Notes: a model not told the origin generated them from the sequence alone. DNA of 64,000 nucleotides from Halosimplex aquaticum (GCF_028747785.1 NZ_CP118158.1:2666001-2730000), one strand, 5' to 3'; shown: positions 1-9,236, numbered from the stretch's first letter. Made by a program: numbers and translations.

Positions 1-1
1 A

Positions 2-544
2 CTCAGCGACGACCCCGCCGACTTCGATACCGCCGACGGGATCGTCCTCCCGGGCGTCGGCGCCTTCTCCGAGGGGATGGACAACGCCGGCCCCTTCCGC
101 GACGCCCTGGTCGAGCAGGCCGAGGCGGGCACGCCCCTCTTCGGCATCTGCCTCGGCATGCAGATGCTCCTCACGACCAGCGAAGAAGCCGAGCGCGAGG
201 GGCAGGGGAGCGTCCAGGGACTCGACCTCGTCCCCGGCCGGAACGTCCGCTTCCGCGGCGACCTGAAGGTTCCCCACATGGGCTGGAACGAACTCGACGT
301 CCGGCGCGACCACCCGCTCGTCGAGGGCGTCGACGGCCAGTACGCCTACTTCGTCCACTCCTACTACGCCGAACCCGACGACGCCGACGCGGTCGTCGCG
401 ACGACCGACTACGGGACGGACTTCGCCTCCATCGTCGCCAACGAGCGCGGCAACGTCTTCGGTACCCAGTTCCACCCCGAGAAGTCCGGCGAGACGGGTC
501 TGCGGATCCTGCGCAACTTCGTGGACGTCTGCGTCGAGCGGTGA
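2..544 (+). CDS. hisH: Imidazole glycerol phosphate synthase subunit HisH, 5' truncated by window edge
   Basis: Glutaminase subunit of the HisH-HisF synthase of histidine biosynthesis; it releases ammonia from glutamine for HisF. The frame is open from base 2, so the start lies outside the window. Class I glutamine amidotransferase signatures are visible: LPGVGAF near the left end, the nucleophile elbow FGICLGMQML with its Cys, and FGTQFHPEKSG carrying the His/Glu of the triad. About 180 residues are present of a usual ~200-220, so only a short N-terminus is missing. It ends with TGA at 542-544; the next gene begins 81 nt downstream from its own TATA-like box, so hisH probably ends a transcription unit. 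Confidence 0.95.
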   Translation, partial: LSDDPADFDTADGIVLPGVGAFSEGMDNAGPFRDALVEQAEAGTPLFGICLGMQMLLTTSEEAEREGQGSVQGLDLVPGRNVRFRGDLKVPHMGWNELDVRRDHPLVEGVDGQYAYFVHSYYAEPDDADAVVATTDYGTDFASIVANERGNVFGTQFHPEKSGETGLRILRNFVDVCVER

Positions 545-625
545 CGACGGCCGGTCTGATCGGGCTCCGGCCGCCGATTCGGCTCGTCGGTGGCTTCTTA
601 AGGCCGTCCGTCGACCGTTCGCAGT

Positions 626-1165
626 ATGTTTTCCCCCGCCGTCGCCGACCTCTCGACGCTGGCACTGCAGGTCGATCTCTCGTCGCTCGCCCTCCAGATC
701 GACGTGAACGTGGACCTCGATCCGGTCGCCAACGTCGTCGGGAGCGCCGTCGGCTCCTTTTTGACGACGCTGATCGTCGGCGCCATCCTCGTCGCCGTCG
801 CTCCCGAGTTCCTCGAAGACCGGATGGCCGCCGTGCTGGACGACCCCGTCGGGTCGTTCGTCTACGGAATTTTCGTCCTGATCGCCCTCGCACTTGTGAC
901 GTTCCTCCTCGTCATCTCGTTCGTCGGTATCGTCGTCGCGATCCCGCTCGTCCTCGTCGCGTACGTCGTCTGGGCTGTCGGCGCGTCCGTCGCCTTCCTC
1001 GCGATCGCCGACCGACTCGTCGACCGCGACGGGGACGACTGGACGACGGCCCTCCTCGTCGCCGCGGCGATGAACGGCGGCCTCGTCCTCACTGGGATCG
1101 GCGGCCTCGTCGCGATCTGTATCGGCGCGGCAGGGTTCGGTGCCGTCCTCGAAGACCGGCTCTGA
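626..1165 (+). CDS. Small integral membrane protein, function unknown
   Basis: Encodes 179 residues. The N-terminal ~45 residues contain a repeated L(A/S)LQ(V/I)D pattern that could be amphipathic. Four hydrophobic stretches follow, around residues 45-62, 82-103, 105-130 and 145-172, separated by short acidic loops such as the DRDGDDW loop. No catalytic motif is visible. A TATA-like element (TTCTTAAGG, about 595-603) lies some 27 nt before the ATG, suggesting a leaderless transcript independent of hisH. Compositional similarity to haloarchaeal multipass proteins of unknown role is all that can be said; I do not recognise the family. Confidence 0.75.
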   Translation: MFSPAVADLSTLALQVDLSSLALQIDVNVDLDPVANVVGSAVGSFLTTLIVGAILVAVAPEFLEDRMAAVLDDPVGSFVYGIFVLIALALVTFLLVISFVGIVVAIPLVLVAYVVWAVGASVAFLAIADRLVDRDGDDWTTALLVAAAMNGGLVLTGIGGLVAICIGAAGFGAVLEDRL

Positions 1166-1201
1166 GTCCGGCCCTCCTCGCCGGGACGACTCGCCGACCC
1201 G

Positions 1202-2890
1202 CTACCGGTCGCGGCCCCCGTCGGGCACGGCGACCGTCGCGGTGGTCCCGCCGGCCGCGTCGATGGAGAGGTCGCCGCCGAGCGCCGTCGCGCCCCAGTC
1301 GGCCACCCAGAGACCCAGCCCCGACCCGTGTTCCAGCGCCGACTCCGCGCCCGCGGTGAGCACGGCGAGTTCGTGGTCGGGCACGCCCGGCCCGTCGTCG
1401 GCGACGACCACCGCGACCGCACCGTCCCGCCGCTCGGCCGAGAGTTCGACCGTCGGGGCCGCGCCGGCGTGTTCGAGCGCGTTCTCCAGCAGGGCCCCGA
1501 CGACGACCTGCAGGACCGCGGGATCGGTCGTGACCGCCACGTCGGCCGCGTCGACCGTCACCGTCGCGTCTCCGCTCCCGTCGACGTGCTCGTCCCGGAC
1601 CTCCGCGAGCAGGTCGGCGACGGCGACTCGCTCCGAGCGCGGGTCGCTGTCGACGACGCGCTCGACCGTCCGCGCTTTCTCCCCGAGCGCCGCCAGATCG
1701 GTGGCTTTCGAGGCCGCACGGTCGAGCATCGACTGGATCTCGTCGTCGTCGACGCGCTCGGCCGCCGCCTCGGTGAACCCCTGCACGACCGTCACGTCGT
1801 TGCGGAGGTTGTGACGGAGGACGCGGTTGAGGACGTCGAGGCGCTGCTCGCGCCGGCGCTCGTCGGTCACGTCCTGGAAGACGACGGTGTGGCCGACGTG
1901 GGTCCCGCCCGCGTCCGAGAGGGGCGTCGCCGTCACCGCGTAGACCCGCCGGCGCCCGCCGTCGCGGACCGTCACGACGTCGTCGCCGCCGATCGGGTCG
2001 ACGCCGGTCGGGTCGGCGCGCTCCTCGCTGAGCAGTGCGCCGAGCGGCCGCGTCAGCGCCGCTTCCTTCTCCACGCCGAACGCCGCCTCCGCCGCGCCGT
2101 TGAGCGTGACGACCCGCCGTCGTTCGTCGACGATCACCACCGGTGCGCCGAGGTCGTCGATCGCCGCCCGCTCGCCCGCCCGCCGCGTCGCCGGGTGGAA
2201 CTCGAACATGTCGCTCCCGACGAACGCGTACGCGTCGAGGGCGACGTGCGGGACGAACGCGGCCGTCGCGAGGTTCACCTCCGGGATCGGCCCCGCGCCG
2301 TAGAGCCAGCCGAACACCGCGACCACCGGCGGGATCGTACTCAGCCCCACCGCGACCGCCTCGCGGCGGTAGAGCGGCCCGTAGCTGACGACCGTGTCGA
2401 ACAGCACGAGGCTCCCGACGGTGATCAGCGAGACGCCGGCCGTCGCGGCGACGACCGCCCACAGCCGCATGTCGTAGGTCGCCCCCGCCATCCCCGCGAC
2501 CGGGACGACCGTGAAGTCGGTCCACGCCAGCCCGTGGAGCGGGTTCGTCGCCCCGATCAGCCCGATCAGCAGCGGGAAGGCGGCGATGGCTCGCCACCAT
2601 CGATCGACGGGGGTTCCGCGGCCCGTGTACGCCAGCGCGAACGCCAGGAAGTAGACGCCCGTCCCGGCCATCGCCGCCCAGGAGAGGACTTCCAGCGCCC
2701 AGCGCACCGGTTCGGCGAACGTGAGCAGCGCGACCCCGTAGGCGACGCTCCAGACCGTCTGGAATCCCAGACTCGCGAGGAACCAGTCCGCGCCCGGTTT
2801 GTCGCGGTACCGCCAGAGGTACCGGATCAAGAGGAGGGTTCCGCCCGCGGCCGCGAACGAGGCCGCCGCCGGCAACGGCACGGGTGCCAT
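1202..2890 (-). CDS. Sensor histidine kinase with N-terminal 7TM domain and PAS domain
   Basis: A membrane sensor kinase of 562 residues. Residues 1-230 form about seven hydrophobic helices (histidine-kinase N-terminal 7TM type). A PAS domain (about 235-340) ends in the usual VVFQDVTDERRREQ linker. The dimerisation/phosphoacceptor box is RVLRHNLRNDVTVVQ, with the His in RHNLRND typical of haloarchaea, followed by an HATPase_c domain with an N-box (LLENALEHA), DDGPGVP and GSGLGLWV. The frame is open for 93 codons further upstream, but those codons overlap the gene at 3044-3352; MAPVPLP at 2890 directly precedes the first helix and is the sensible start. No cognate receiver gene adjoins it. The stimulus is unknown. 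Confidence 0.85.
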   Translation of the reverse strand: MAPVPLPAAASFAAAGGTLLLIRYLWRYRDKPGADWFLASLGFQTVWSVAYGVALLTFAEPVRWALEVLSWAAMAGTGVYFLAFALAYTGRGTPVDRWWRAIAAFPLLIGLIGATNPLHGLAWTDFTVVPVAGMAGATYDMRLWAVVAATAGVSLITVGSLVLFDTVVSYGPLYRREAVAVGLSTIPPVVAVFGWLYGAGPIPEVNLATAAFVPHVALDAYAFVGSDMFEFHPATRRAGERAAIDDLGAPVVIVDERRRVVTLNGAAEAAFGVEKEAALTRPLGALLSEERADPTGVDPIGGDDVVTVRDGGRRRVYAVTATPLSDAGGTHVGHTVVFQDVTDERRREQRLDVLNRVLRHNLRNDVTVVQGFTEAAAERVDDDEIQSMLDRAASKATDLAALGEKARTVERVVDSDPRSERVAVADLLAEVRDEHVDGSGDATVTVDAADVAVTTDPAVLQVVVGALLENALEHAGAAPTVELSAERRDGAVAVVVADDGPGVPDHELAVLTAGAESALEHGSGLGLWVADWGATALGGDLSIDAAGGTTATVAVPDGGRDR

Positions 2891-3043
2891 GGGTAGTACA
2901 GCGAATACAACTACTTCGGGGTTTGGGTGCTGGATACTCGCGGTGTTCGGTTCGATCTGCGAATTTAGCATTGCTCCGTGAGGAGGACTGCCACCGGCCG
3001 CGGTGAAACGTCCAAACGTGGTGGGCCCGTACGGGAACCCGAG

Positions 3044-3352
3044 ATGGACACCAGTACCGAATCTATCGAAGGATACGCCATCGACGTCGCGTGCATCCGA
3101 AAGAACCCCCGGAACGAACTGCTCGAGAAGGCCCGGATCCACTCGAAAGAGTGCGCCCTCATGGGCCACTGTGTCGAGAGCGGGTACGGACTCGTCACCG
3201 AGGACGACCGCCTGACGCTACTCGACCCGAAAGCGACGCAGAAGGTGGTCGACGTGATCGAGGAGAGCGACACGCAGCAGGGGATCCGTCTTCAGGTGAC
3301 GCGGGAAGAACGCGACGGCACGATGGAGACGGCGACGGTCTCCGAACTGTAA
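3044..3352 (+). CDS. Conserved-looking small cytosolic protein with Cys-rich core, unknown function
   Basis: Encodes 102 residues without signal peptide or membrane segment. The core contains three cysteines in DVACIRKNP and KECALMGHCVESGYG; the CALMGHC pattern (Cys-x5-Cys with His) could bind a metal or act in redox, but this is inference. The start at MDTSTES is preferred over the in-frame ATG at 2978 because the upstream residues are basic and low-complexity, unlike this proteome. It lies divergently from the sensor kinase at 1202-2890 and converges on polC. I do not recognise a named family. Confidence 0.7.
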   Translation: MDTSTESIEGYAIDVACIRKNPRNELLEKARIHSKECALMGHCVESGYGLVTEDDRLTLLDPKATQKVVDVIEESDTQQGIRLQVTREERDGTMETATVSEL

Positions 3353-3450
3353 CGATCGGTGGACGTCAGTGAACCCAGTGCTGGCCACTCACAGTTTCCC
3401 TCTGGACGACACTCCTTTTCCGAGGAGATCCGGCCGGAAAAACACGGCCT

Positions 3451-6400
3451 TCACATGAAGTCCGCGATCCCGCTCTGCTTGTTGTTGTCGTTCTCGAAGA
3501 TGCGGTTTATCTTCCGGTCGAGCAGCTCGATGCGCTGTTTGGTGTAGGTGCGACAGTCGAACTCCTCGGCGACGCGGGTGGCGGTCTCGATGTACTTGTT
3601 GACCGAGCCCTCGTGGACGGTGAGGTTGACGCGGCCGCCGCACTCCCGGCAGTCGCCCGAGAGGGGCATCCGCCGGTACTTCTCGCCGCAGTCCAGACAG
3701 CGCACGTCCTGTCGGGAGAACGCCCGCAGGTTCCCGATCAGGTCCGGCAGGAAGTGGTACTCGATGATGCGCTCGGCGACGTCGGTCTCGTCGACCGCCC
3801 GGATCTTCCGCGAGAGGTCGAGCTGGGCGTCCATCTTCTCCTCCATCGACCCGAGGGTCTTGTACGCCGAGAGCGCCGGTCCCGCGGCGATGTCCGTGGT
3901 GTCGTGGGTGTGGTCGAAGCCCGTGTACTCCTCGTCGGTCCCCAGCGTCTCCTCCGCGATGGTCATGACGTCCTCGACGTCCTCCGGGTCGGCCAACTCC
4001 CGGGTCGCCTCGTAGAACTCCTTCGGGTACTCCCGCATGATGTCGACGTTGTGCGCCTCGTCGTCGATCTCGGCCGGGTCGATCCGCGAGGACATGACCA
4101 GCGGCGCGTCCATCTGGCCCCCGCGCTGGTCGGGGAGGAACTGTTTCGAGAAATTGAGAAGACCGTCCATAAGGAGCATCACGCAGTCCTCGTCGCCGTC
4201 GCATTGGCCGACGAACAGGTCCTCTGCAACGAGAGTATTCGTATCGGCGACGGTCAACGAGTATAGGTGAGACGTGTCGCTTTCCGCGATCTCGACGTTC
4301 TCTATCTCGTCGAGCCAGATCTCTCCTCCATCTCCACAGAGCCTCTGCGTTCGAACATCGATCGAATCGACCGATTCCTGAAGGGTTTCGCTCTTGCGGG
4401 AGAGATGGAACCCGATCTCATTCGCATATCGAACCGCGTTCTCCGAAGTAACTTTGAGAACCCAGGATTCGAACGTCTTCGGTTCGTCGTAGAACTCCGC
4501 TATCGCTCCCGTCTCCGGCGTTCTCGTCTTGCGATACGACTTCGCGACAATACCGAACCGTTTCAATGCCGCGATCAGATCGGACTTCAATTCGTCGCTG
4601 ACCGTGTGAGCCCGCACTTCGATACGGGAGCTGGATACACTGCCGTCTCCGCTGAAGTACGCAGCGAGGAACGACCGGAGAACGTCTTCCGGTCCTGAGA
4701 GTACAGGATCCGGGATCCGTTTCGTCTCCGCTCGGCAACCGGTGTCGAGCACCTCGTCGAACAGGATGGCGACTAGCCGGCTTGAAACCGTGACCTTCCA
4801 CTGGTTCTCCTCGAATCCTTCGACGCCGAGCGAGTCACTGAGCGTCTCGATTATTTGTTCGCGTGGCGCTTGGTCAGGGATACAGATCGTCGTCTGGTAG
4901 AAATTCCCCTCACTCTGACGGGTGAATCCTTCCGCGGCGTAGTAGCCGAGGACGGTGCCGAACTCGTCGTCGATCGCGAGATACCGGCTGACTTCAGCAG
5001 TATCGCGGCGGAGTGAAAGAGCGATGTCGTCCGGAAGTACGTCCGCAGGTGGGTCATCGAAGAGTTCTTCGAAGACAGCAACGGGGACGCTGTCCCGGTT
5101 CACCCAGTTGTAGACGGTCGAATCACTCAAGTCGAGGCGTTCACAGGCCGGTTTGAGGTAACAGTCTCCCGGGGTCGCTTCGTCGAATAGAGATTTGATC
5201 CGGTCTGACCCTAGCCCACGGACTACGAGGTCGTCGTTGGGAACTGAGTCGCTCTCGCAGAACTGTCTCAAGAGGTCGATCCGTTCCCGAGATCCGTCCA
5301 CCCGAACTGATTTCGGCATCGGTAGGTCGTCGCCGACTTCGAGTTCGCGGGCGGGGATCCGCTCGATACTGCCGTTCCACCGACGCATCGAGTGTTCGGG
5401 GGAAACAGTCAGGGTCCGCCCAGTCTTCGTCTGGATCTCGATAAGGTGGTCAGCCGACGGATGCTTCGACACTGCTTCGACCGATTTTCGAGTCGGCTCT
5501 CCGTCCTCCGTTACGGACGGAACCGAGAGGTTCCCGGGTAGCTCCTGTACGAGCGTCCCGAAGTCGTCTTCGTCCGGGTCGTCCAGACGATTCTCGACCA
5601 GTCGCTCGACAGTCTCGTGATGCCACTCACCAGCCTCATCCTCGTACCAGACCTTCGTGTCCGGGTGGAAGCAGTTCCTACGCTTCGCGGCGTGGAAATA
5701 GGGGTGCGCGTACCCGACCGCCGCTGTCGTGAACCCGACGATTCTGCCGACGGTCGCCGCGGAAGTGTGGGGAGCCATCCCGAAGACGAGTTCGCCGACG
5801 AGGTCGTCGCGCTCCTCCAGGTTGTAGAAGGGATCGAGGCCGTAGTACGAGTCGAGGAGGTCGTCGACGAAGTCGGCGGTCTTGAGCATGTGCTCGGCGG
5901 CGCCCTCCGAGAGGACGACGTCCTGGACGTTGAGTTCGACCAGCTGGTCGTCGTGCTGGAGGGGCTGGCCGTGGATGTCCTCCTCGTAGCCCAGCGCCCG
6001 GAACGCGTCGGCGGTGACGTCCAACTCGGAGGGGCGGACGGCCGTGACGGGCAGGTCAGTCATGTCGTAGCGGACGGTGCCGTCCTTGAACGCGGAGACG
6101 CCGTGTTTCGCGCGGAGGATGCCCTTCTCCATGGGTTCGGGCGTCTTCTTCTCCGAGGACAGGCCCTTGACGGCCTTGAGCGCGTCGTAGGCGGTGGGGC
6201 GCTCGTTGAGGTTCGCGAGGGCCGATTTGAACTCCGCGTTCACATTGACGACTTTCGTCTGCGTGGGCCGGGCGAGCGTTTCGCAGCGCGAACACTCCGC
6301 GCGGCCGGACTCGTCGGGTTCGACCTCGCTGTCGCAGTCGGGGCAGACGTAGACGGCCTCGCAGACGCCCCCGCAGTCTGGACAGCGGGGTTTGTACGTC

Positions 6401-8682
6401 CGCGTCCCGCAGTCGGTGCACTCCTGGCGGCCGACCTCGACCTCGACCCTGCCCTGGCTGTCGTCGTAGCTGTCGCCCGCGACGGCGGCGTCGCCGACCT
6501 TCCGCTGTGAGCCGCCGGCGTCGCCGATGGGGAACAGCGTATGGACCGCCGGCGAGAGGTCGCGGCTCTCCGATTTCTCGGGGCGACCCATCCGGTTACC
6601 GATACGCGTCGGGGCGCGCTCGCGGACCTCGAACGGCGCGATCTCGTTGACGGCGAGGATCGCGTTGGCGCCGTCCTCGGTCGAGGCCGCCGAGGAGTCC
6701 AGTTGCGCGTCGCTGGCCTCGCCACCGCCGTAGGTCCGTGCGCGCTCGGAGAGGTCTTCGGGCATCCACTCGCGTTCCAGCGAGTCGGAGAAGCCGAGGG
6801 TGCGGACGAGCGGGCGCCAGTCCGGGATCACGAGCGTGTCGTCGGTCTGGGTGTGCTCGACGAGCAGGTGTTCGACCGCCTCGCGGACCGCGGGGGAGCG
6901 CGGGAGGACGAGGTCGCCGGCGGCCGCAGCGCCGGCGTCGCGGTCGTGGCCGTCCGTGGCCGCGTCGTGCTGCGTCTCGACGCCGGTATCGGCCTCGGCA
7001 TCACCGTCGTGATCGTCGGGGTCCCGGACGACTGCTCGCGGATCGCTTCCCTCCCCGCTCGCTACCGAGGCGCTTCGCGCCTCGCTTGCACCGTCCGTCT
7101 GGGCGACCCGTCCTTGCTCCACGGCGTCCGCGAGCGCGCACACCTCGTCGACGGAGAGATCGTGCCAGCAGTAGGTGTACTTCGGATGGAGGGGCGCGTC
7201 GTACTCGTCGGCCCAGTCGAGCGCTTCCTGGGCGCTGGGGTCCGACAGATCCACGTCCGTCGAGTCGCGCATCGCCTGCACGTCGGCGCCGGCCTCGTCG
7301 AACTCCTGGGACCACCACTCGACGGTGTAGGAAGCGGGCGCGAGCGGGTGGTTGTTCTCGACGAACTCGCCGTAATTGACGAGGTACTCGCCGAGGTCGA
7401 TCACCTTCTCGACGCCGTTGCGGACTTCCAGCGCGTCCTCTGGGTCGTCGATCCGCCGGACCTCGCCGTTGGCGAGGCGGACGGTCGGGCCCTCGATGGA
7501 GTCGACGGGGACGACGCCGGCGGCCTTCCCCGGGCGCTCGGTCTTGATCTGGGTCCCCGTCGCGAGGAAGTCGTCGACGAGGTGCATCGTCGCGGGATGG
7601 ACGCCCGCGGTCGCGTTCCCGTGGTTGCGCGCGCGGCCGTAGCGCAGGCGGAAGCCGCCGGCCTCGCTCGGGTGCGAGAAGACCGGGCGGCCTGCGATGA
7701 GGTCCCGCAGGAACTTCTTCGACGGTTCGAGGCGGGGCGGTCCGGCGGGTTCCTCGCTCTCGTCGCCGTCCTCGCCCTCGCCGTCGGCCGCGTCGGCCTC
7801 CTCGTCACCGTCGGCGTCGCCTTCCTCGTCGCCGTCGTCCTTGCCGATGGTACCGTCGATGAGGTCCTGGAGCCACGGCCAGTCGACCTCGTCGAGGTTT
7901 CTGGTGTAGCGCTGGATCTTCGGAGCTTTCAGGGCGATCCCCTCGGCCATGACGAGACACATCCCGCCGCGAGCGGAGTTGGAGTCGACCCGTTCGAGGT
8001 CCCGATAGCCCGAGACCTCCTCGTCGCCCGTGGCCTCGCCGTCGAGCATGATCGGCATGTGCTCGGCGATGAACTTGCTCTCCTTCTCCTTCGGCGTGTA
8101 CTGCAGGCCCGTCTCCTTGTCGTAGAGGTCGATCTCCTCGGCGTAGCGGCCGATCTCGTCGTCGCGAGCCTTGTACTGGTCGATGCCGAGCATCGCGCGG
8201 GCGTAGTCGGCGACCAGAACGGAGAGGGCCTGCGCGGTCCCGCCCGCCGAGCGGATCGGCCCGGCGTAGTAGACGTTGACGAACTCCGTGCCGTCGTCGT
8301 TTTCGAGGATCTCGACGCGGTCGATCCCCTCGATGGGTGCGGCGACGACCCCCTCCGTCAGGAGGGCGACAGCCGTGCGGACGGCGCCCTCGACCTTGCC
8401 GGCGCGGGTGTCGTAGTCACCGACCTCGCCGTCGACGAAGTCGGAGACGAGTTCGAGCGCCGCCTCCTCGCGGGACATCTCGCCTTCGAGTTCGCGGACG
8501 CGCTCGGCGACGCCGTCGATGCCGAGGATGTTCTCGACGCGGTCGGCCATGTCGCGGGCGACGGGGATCTCCACGTCGTCGGTGGGGTCGCCGCCGCGCT
8601 CGCGGGCCGCCTCGGCCACGTCGAACGCCCGGTCGAGTTCGGACTCGAGCCGCTCGAAGTACTGCTCGTCCTCGGGTTTCAT
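3451..8682 (-). CDS. polC: DNA polymerase D large subunit (DP2), intein-containing precursor
   Basis: Catalytic large subunit of archaeal replicative PolD. The precursor is 1743 residues; removing the 490-residue intein leaves about 1253, normal for the family. The start MKPEDEQYF lies 13 nt after the preceding gene; the open frame continues upstream only as a shadow of that gene. Visible are the N-terminal EQYFERLESELDRAF, a zinc-ribbon cluster (CTDCGTRTY...CPDCGG...CPDCDSE...CSRC), the active-site block KRRN^CDGDEDC with the acidic residues of the two-barrel polymerase (^ marks the intein), and a C-terminal zinc site (CLDCGEKY...CRECGG) that contacts DP1. Two acidic low-complexity linkers interrupt the extein, and one contains REP-like palindromic DNA near 7067-7083. 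The small-subunit gene polB is at 40561-42243. Confidence 0.96.
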   Translation of the reverse strand: MKPEDEQYFERLESELDRAFDVAEAARERGGDPTDDVEIPVARDMADRVENILGIDGVAERVRELEGEMSREEAALELVSDFVDGEVGDYDTRAGKVEGAVRTAVALLTEGVVAAPIEGIDRVEILENDDGTEFVNVYYAGPIRSAGGTAQALSVLVADYARAMLGIDQYKARDDEIGRYAEEIDLYDKETGLQYTPKEKESKFIAEHMPIMLDGEATGDEEVSGYRDLERVDSNSARGGMCLVMAEGIALKAPKIQRYTRNLDEVDWPWLQDLIDGTIGKDDGDEEGDADGDEEADAADGEGEDGDESEEPAGPPRLEPSKKFLRDLIAGRPVFSHPSEAGGFRLRYGRARNHGNATAGVHPATMHLVDDFLATGTQIKTERPGKAAGVVPVDSIEGPTVRLANGEVRRIDDPEDALEVRNGVEKVIDLGEYLVNYGEFVENNHPLAPASYTVEWWSQEFDEAGADVQAMRDSTDVDLSDPSAQEALDWADEYDAPLHPKYTYCWHDLSVDEVCALADAVEQGRVAQTDGASEARSASVASGEGSDPRAVVRDPDDHDGDAEADTGVETQHDAATDGHDRDAGAAAAGDLVLPRSPAVREAVEHLLVEHTQTDDTLVIPDWRPLVRTLGFSDSLEREWMPEDLSERARTYGGGEASDAQLDSSAASTEDGANAILAVNEIAPFEVRERAPTRIGNRMGRPEKSESRDLSPAVHTLFPIGDAGGSQRKVGDAAVAGDSYDDSQGRVEVEVGRQECTDCGTRTYKPRCPDCGGVCEAVYVCPDCDSEVEPDESGRAECSRCETLARPTQTKVVNVNAEFKSALANLNERPTAYDALKAVKGLSSEKKTPEPMEKGILRAKHGVSAFKDGTVRYDMTDLPVTAVRPSELDVTADAFRALGYEEDIHGQPLQHDDQLVELNVQDVVLSEGAAEHMLKTADFVDDLLDSYYGLDPFYNLEERDDLVGELVFGMAPHTSAATVGRIVGFTTAAVGYAHPYFHAAKRRNCFHPDTKVWYEDEAGEWHHETVERLVENRLDDPDEDDFGTLVQELPGNLSVPSVTEDGEPTRKSVEAVSKHPSADHLIEIQTKTGRTLTVSPEHSMRRWNGSIERIPARELEVGDDLPMPKSVRVDGSRERIDLLRQFCESDSVPNDDLVVRGLGSDRIKSLFDEATPGDCYLKPACERLDLSDSTVYNWVNRDSVPVAVFEELFDDPPADVLPDDIALSLRRDTAEVSRYLAIDDEFGTVLGYYAAEGFTRQSEGNFYQTTICIPDQAPREQIIETLSDSLGVEGFEENQWKVTVSSRLVAILFDEVLDTGCRAETKRIPDPVLSGPEDVLRSFLAAYFSGDGSVSSSRIEVRAHTVSDELKSDLIAALKRFGIVAKSYRKTRTPETGAIAEFYDEPKTFESWVLKVTSENAVRYANEIGFHLSRKSETLQESVDSIDVRTQRLCGDGGEIWLDEIENVEIAESDTSHLYSLTVADTNTLVAEDLFVGQCDGDEDCVMLLMDGLLNFSKQFLPDQRGGQMDAPLVMSSRIDPAEIDDEAHNVDIMREYPKEFYEATRELADPEDVEDVMTIAEETLGTDEEYTGFDHTHDTTDIAAGPALSAYKTLGSMEEKMDAQLDLSRKIRAVDETDVAERIIEYHFLPDLIGNLRAFSRQDVRCLDCGEKYRRMPLSGDCRECGGRVNLTVHEGSVNKYIETATRVAEEFDCRTYTKQRIELLDRKINRIFENDNNKQSGIADFM
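4204..5673 (-). mobile_element. Intein with LAGLIDADG homing endonuclease in the PolC active site
   Basis: A 490-residue in-frame insertion between Asn1003 of the N-extein (AAKRRN) and the +1 Cys of CDGDED. It starts with Cys1 (CFHPDTKVWYED) and has an N3-type block (LTVSPEHSMRRW) with the splicing His. Two endonuclease motifs, LGYYAAEGF (intein residue ~240) and FLAAYFSGDGS (~335), mark a two-motif LAGLIDADG/DOD enzyme that looks intact. The C-terminal splice block reads LVAEDLFVGQ, so the terminal residue is Gln rather than Asn and the penultimate His is Gly. A PolII intein of Pyrococcus abyssi also ends in Gln (from memory), so splicing remains plausible. The insertion sits beside the catalytic aspartates, so the polymerase needs splicing to work. 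Confidence 0.93.
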
Positions 8683-8695
8683 CGTCGCGCTCCCA

Positions 8696-9118
8696 TCACA
8701 GCGGCCAGAGGTCGAGCGCGGTCTCCTCGTCGTACTCCCGTTCGAGCGGGACGTCGAACTCGCGGACGTACAACTCGCCGGCGAAGACGGTGGCGCTGTC
8801 GAGGTGGCCGGCCAGCGTCGTCCCGTCCTCCCGCGAGAGGACGGCGTGGGTGTGGGCGAACGGCTCGCCGTCGAGTTCGGAGACGTTGCCGACGCAGGCG
8901 GCCATCTCCAGCGGCTCGTCGAAGGTCTCGGGGTAGTACTCCTCGTCGTCCTGGTCGTAGTAGAGGATCTCGGCGTCCTGCACCGCACCGAGGCCGAAGA
9001 AGAAGGCGGCGTCGACCCCCTCGTCGGCGGCGAAGGCCTCGATCTGGGCGCGCCAGTCCGCGCCGTGTTCGAGGCGGGCGACGAACTCGCGAGCGCCCTC
9101 GAGTTCCAGGTAATCCAT
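8696..9118 (-). CDS. PPC/DUF296 domain protein (AT-hook-associated PCC fold)
   Basis: A 140-residue single-domain protein of the PPC (plants and prokaryotes conserved, DUF296) family, which forms trimers and in plants is attached to AT-hook DNA-binding proteins. Family features seen: LEHGADWRAQIEAFA, the central FFFGLGAVQDAEILYYD strand, GEPFAHTHAVLSREDG with the conserved His residues, and AGHLDSATVFAGELYVREF. MDYLELEG at 9118 is the natural start; the frame stays open upstream only against the divergent SDR gene. It ends 13 nt before polC and is probably cotranscribed with it. The molecular role in archaea is not established. Confidence 0.9.
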   Translation of the reverse strand: MDYLELEGAREFVARLEHGADWRAQIEAFAADEGVDAAFFFGLGAVQDAEILYYDQDDEEYYPETFDEPLEMAACVGNVSELDGEPFAHTHAVLSREDGTTLAGHLDSATVFAGELYVREFDVPLEREYDEETALDLWPL

Positions 9119-9236
9119 ACCCACTACAGCGAGTGGCTCGACAAAAAACGTTTCCGACCCGGCGACACCCGGGGCGGTATCCGCCGCGGTTCCGCGAAGG
9201 CCGGGCTTGAAGACGGCGGCCGTCGAACGCCGCCCC

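Noticed and set aside
6541..9210. An 889-codon open frame on the + strand opposite polC
   Set aside because: Composition is that of a reverse shadow with no recognisable motif; the opposite strand encodes conserved DP2 blocks.
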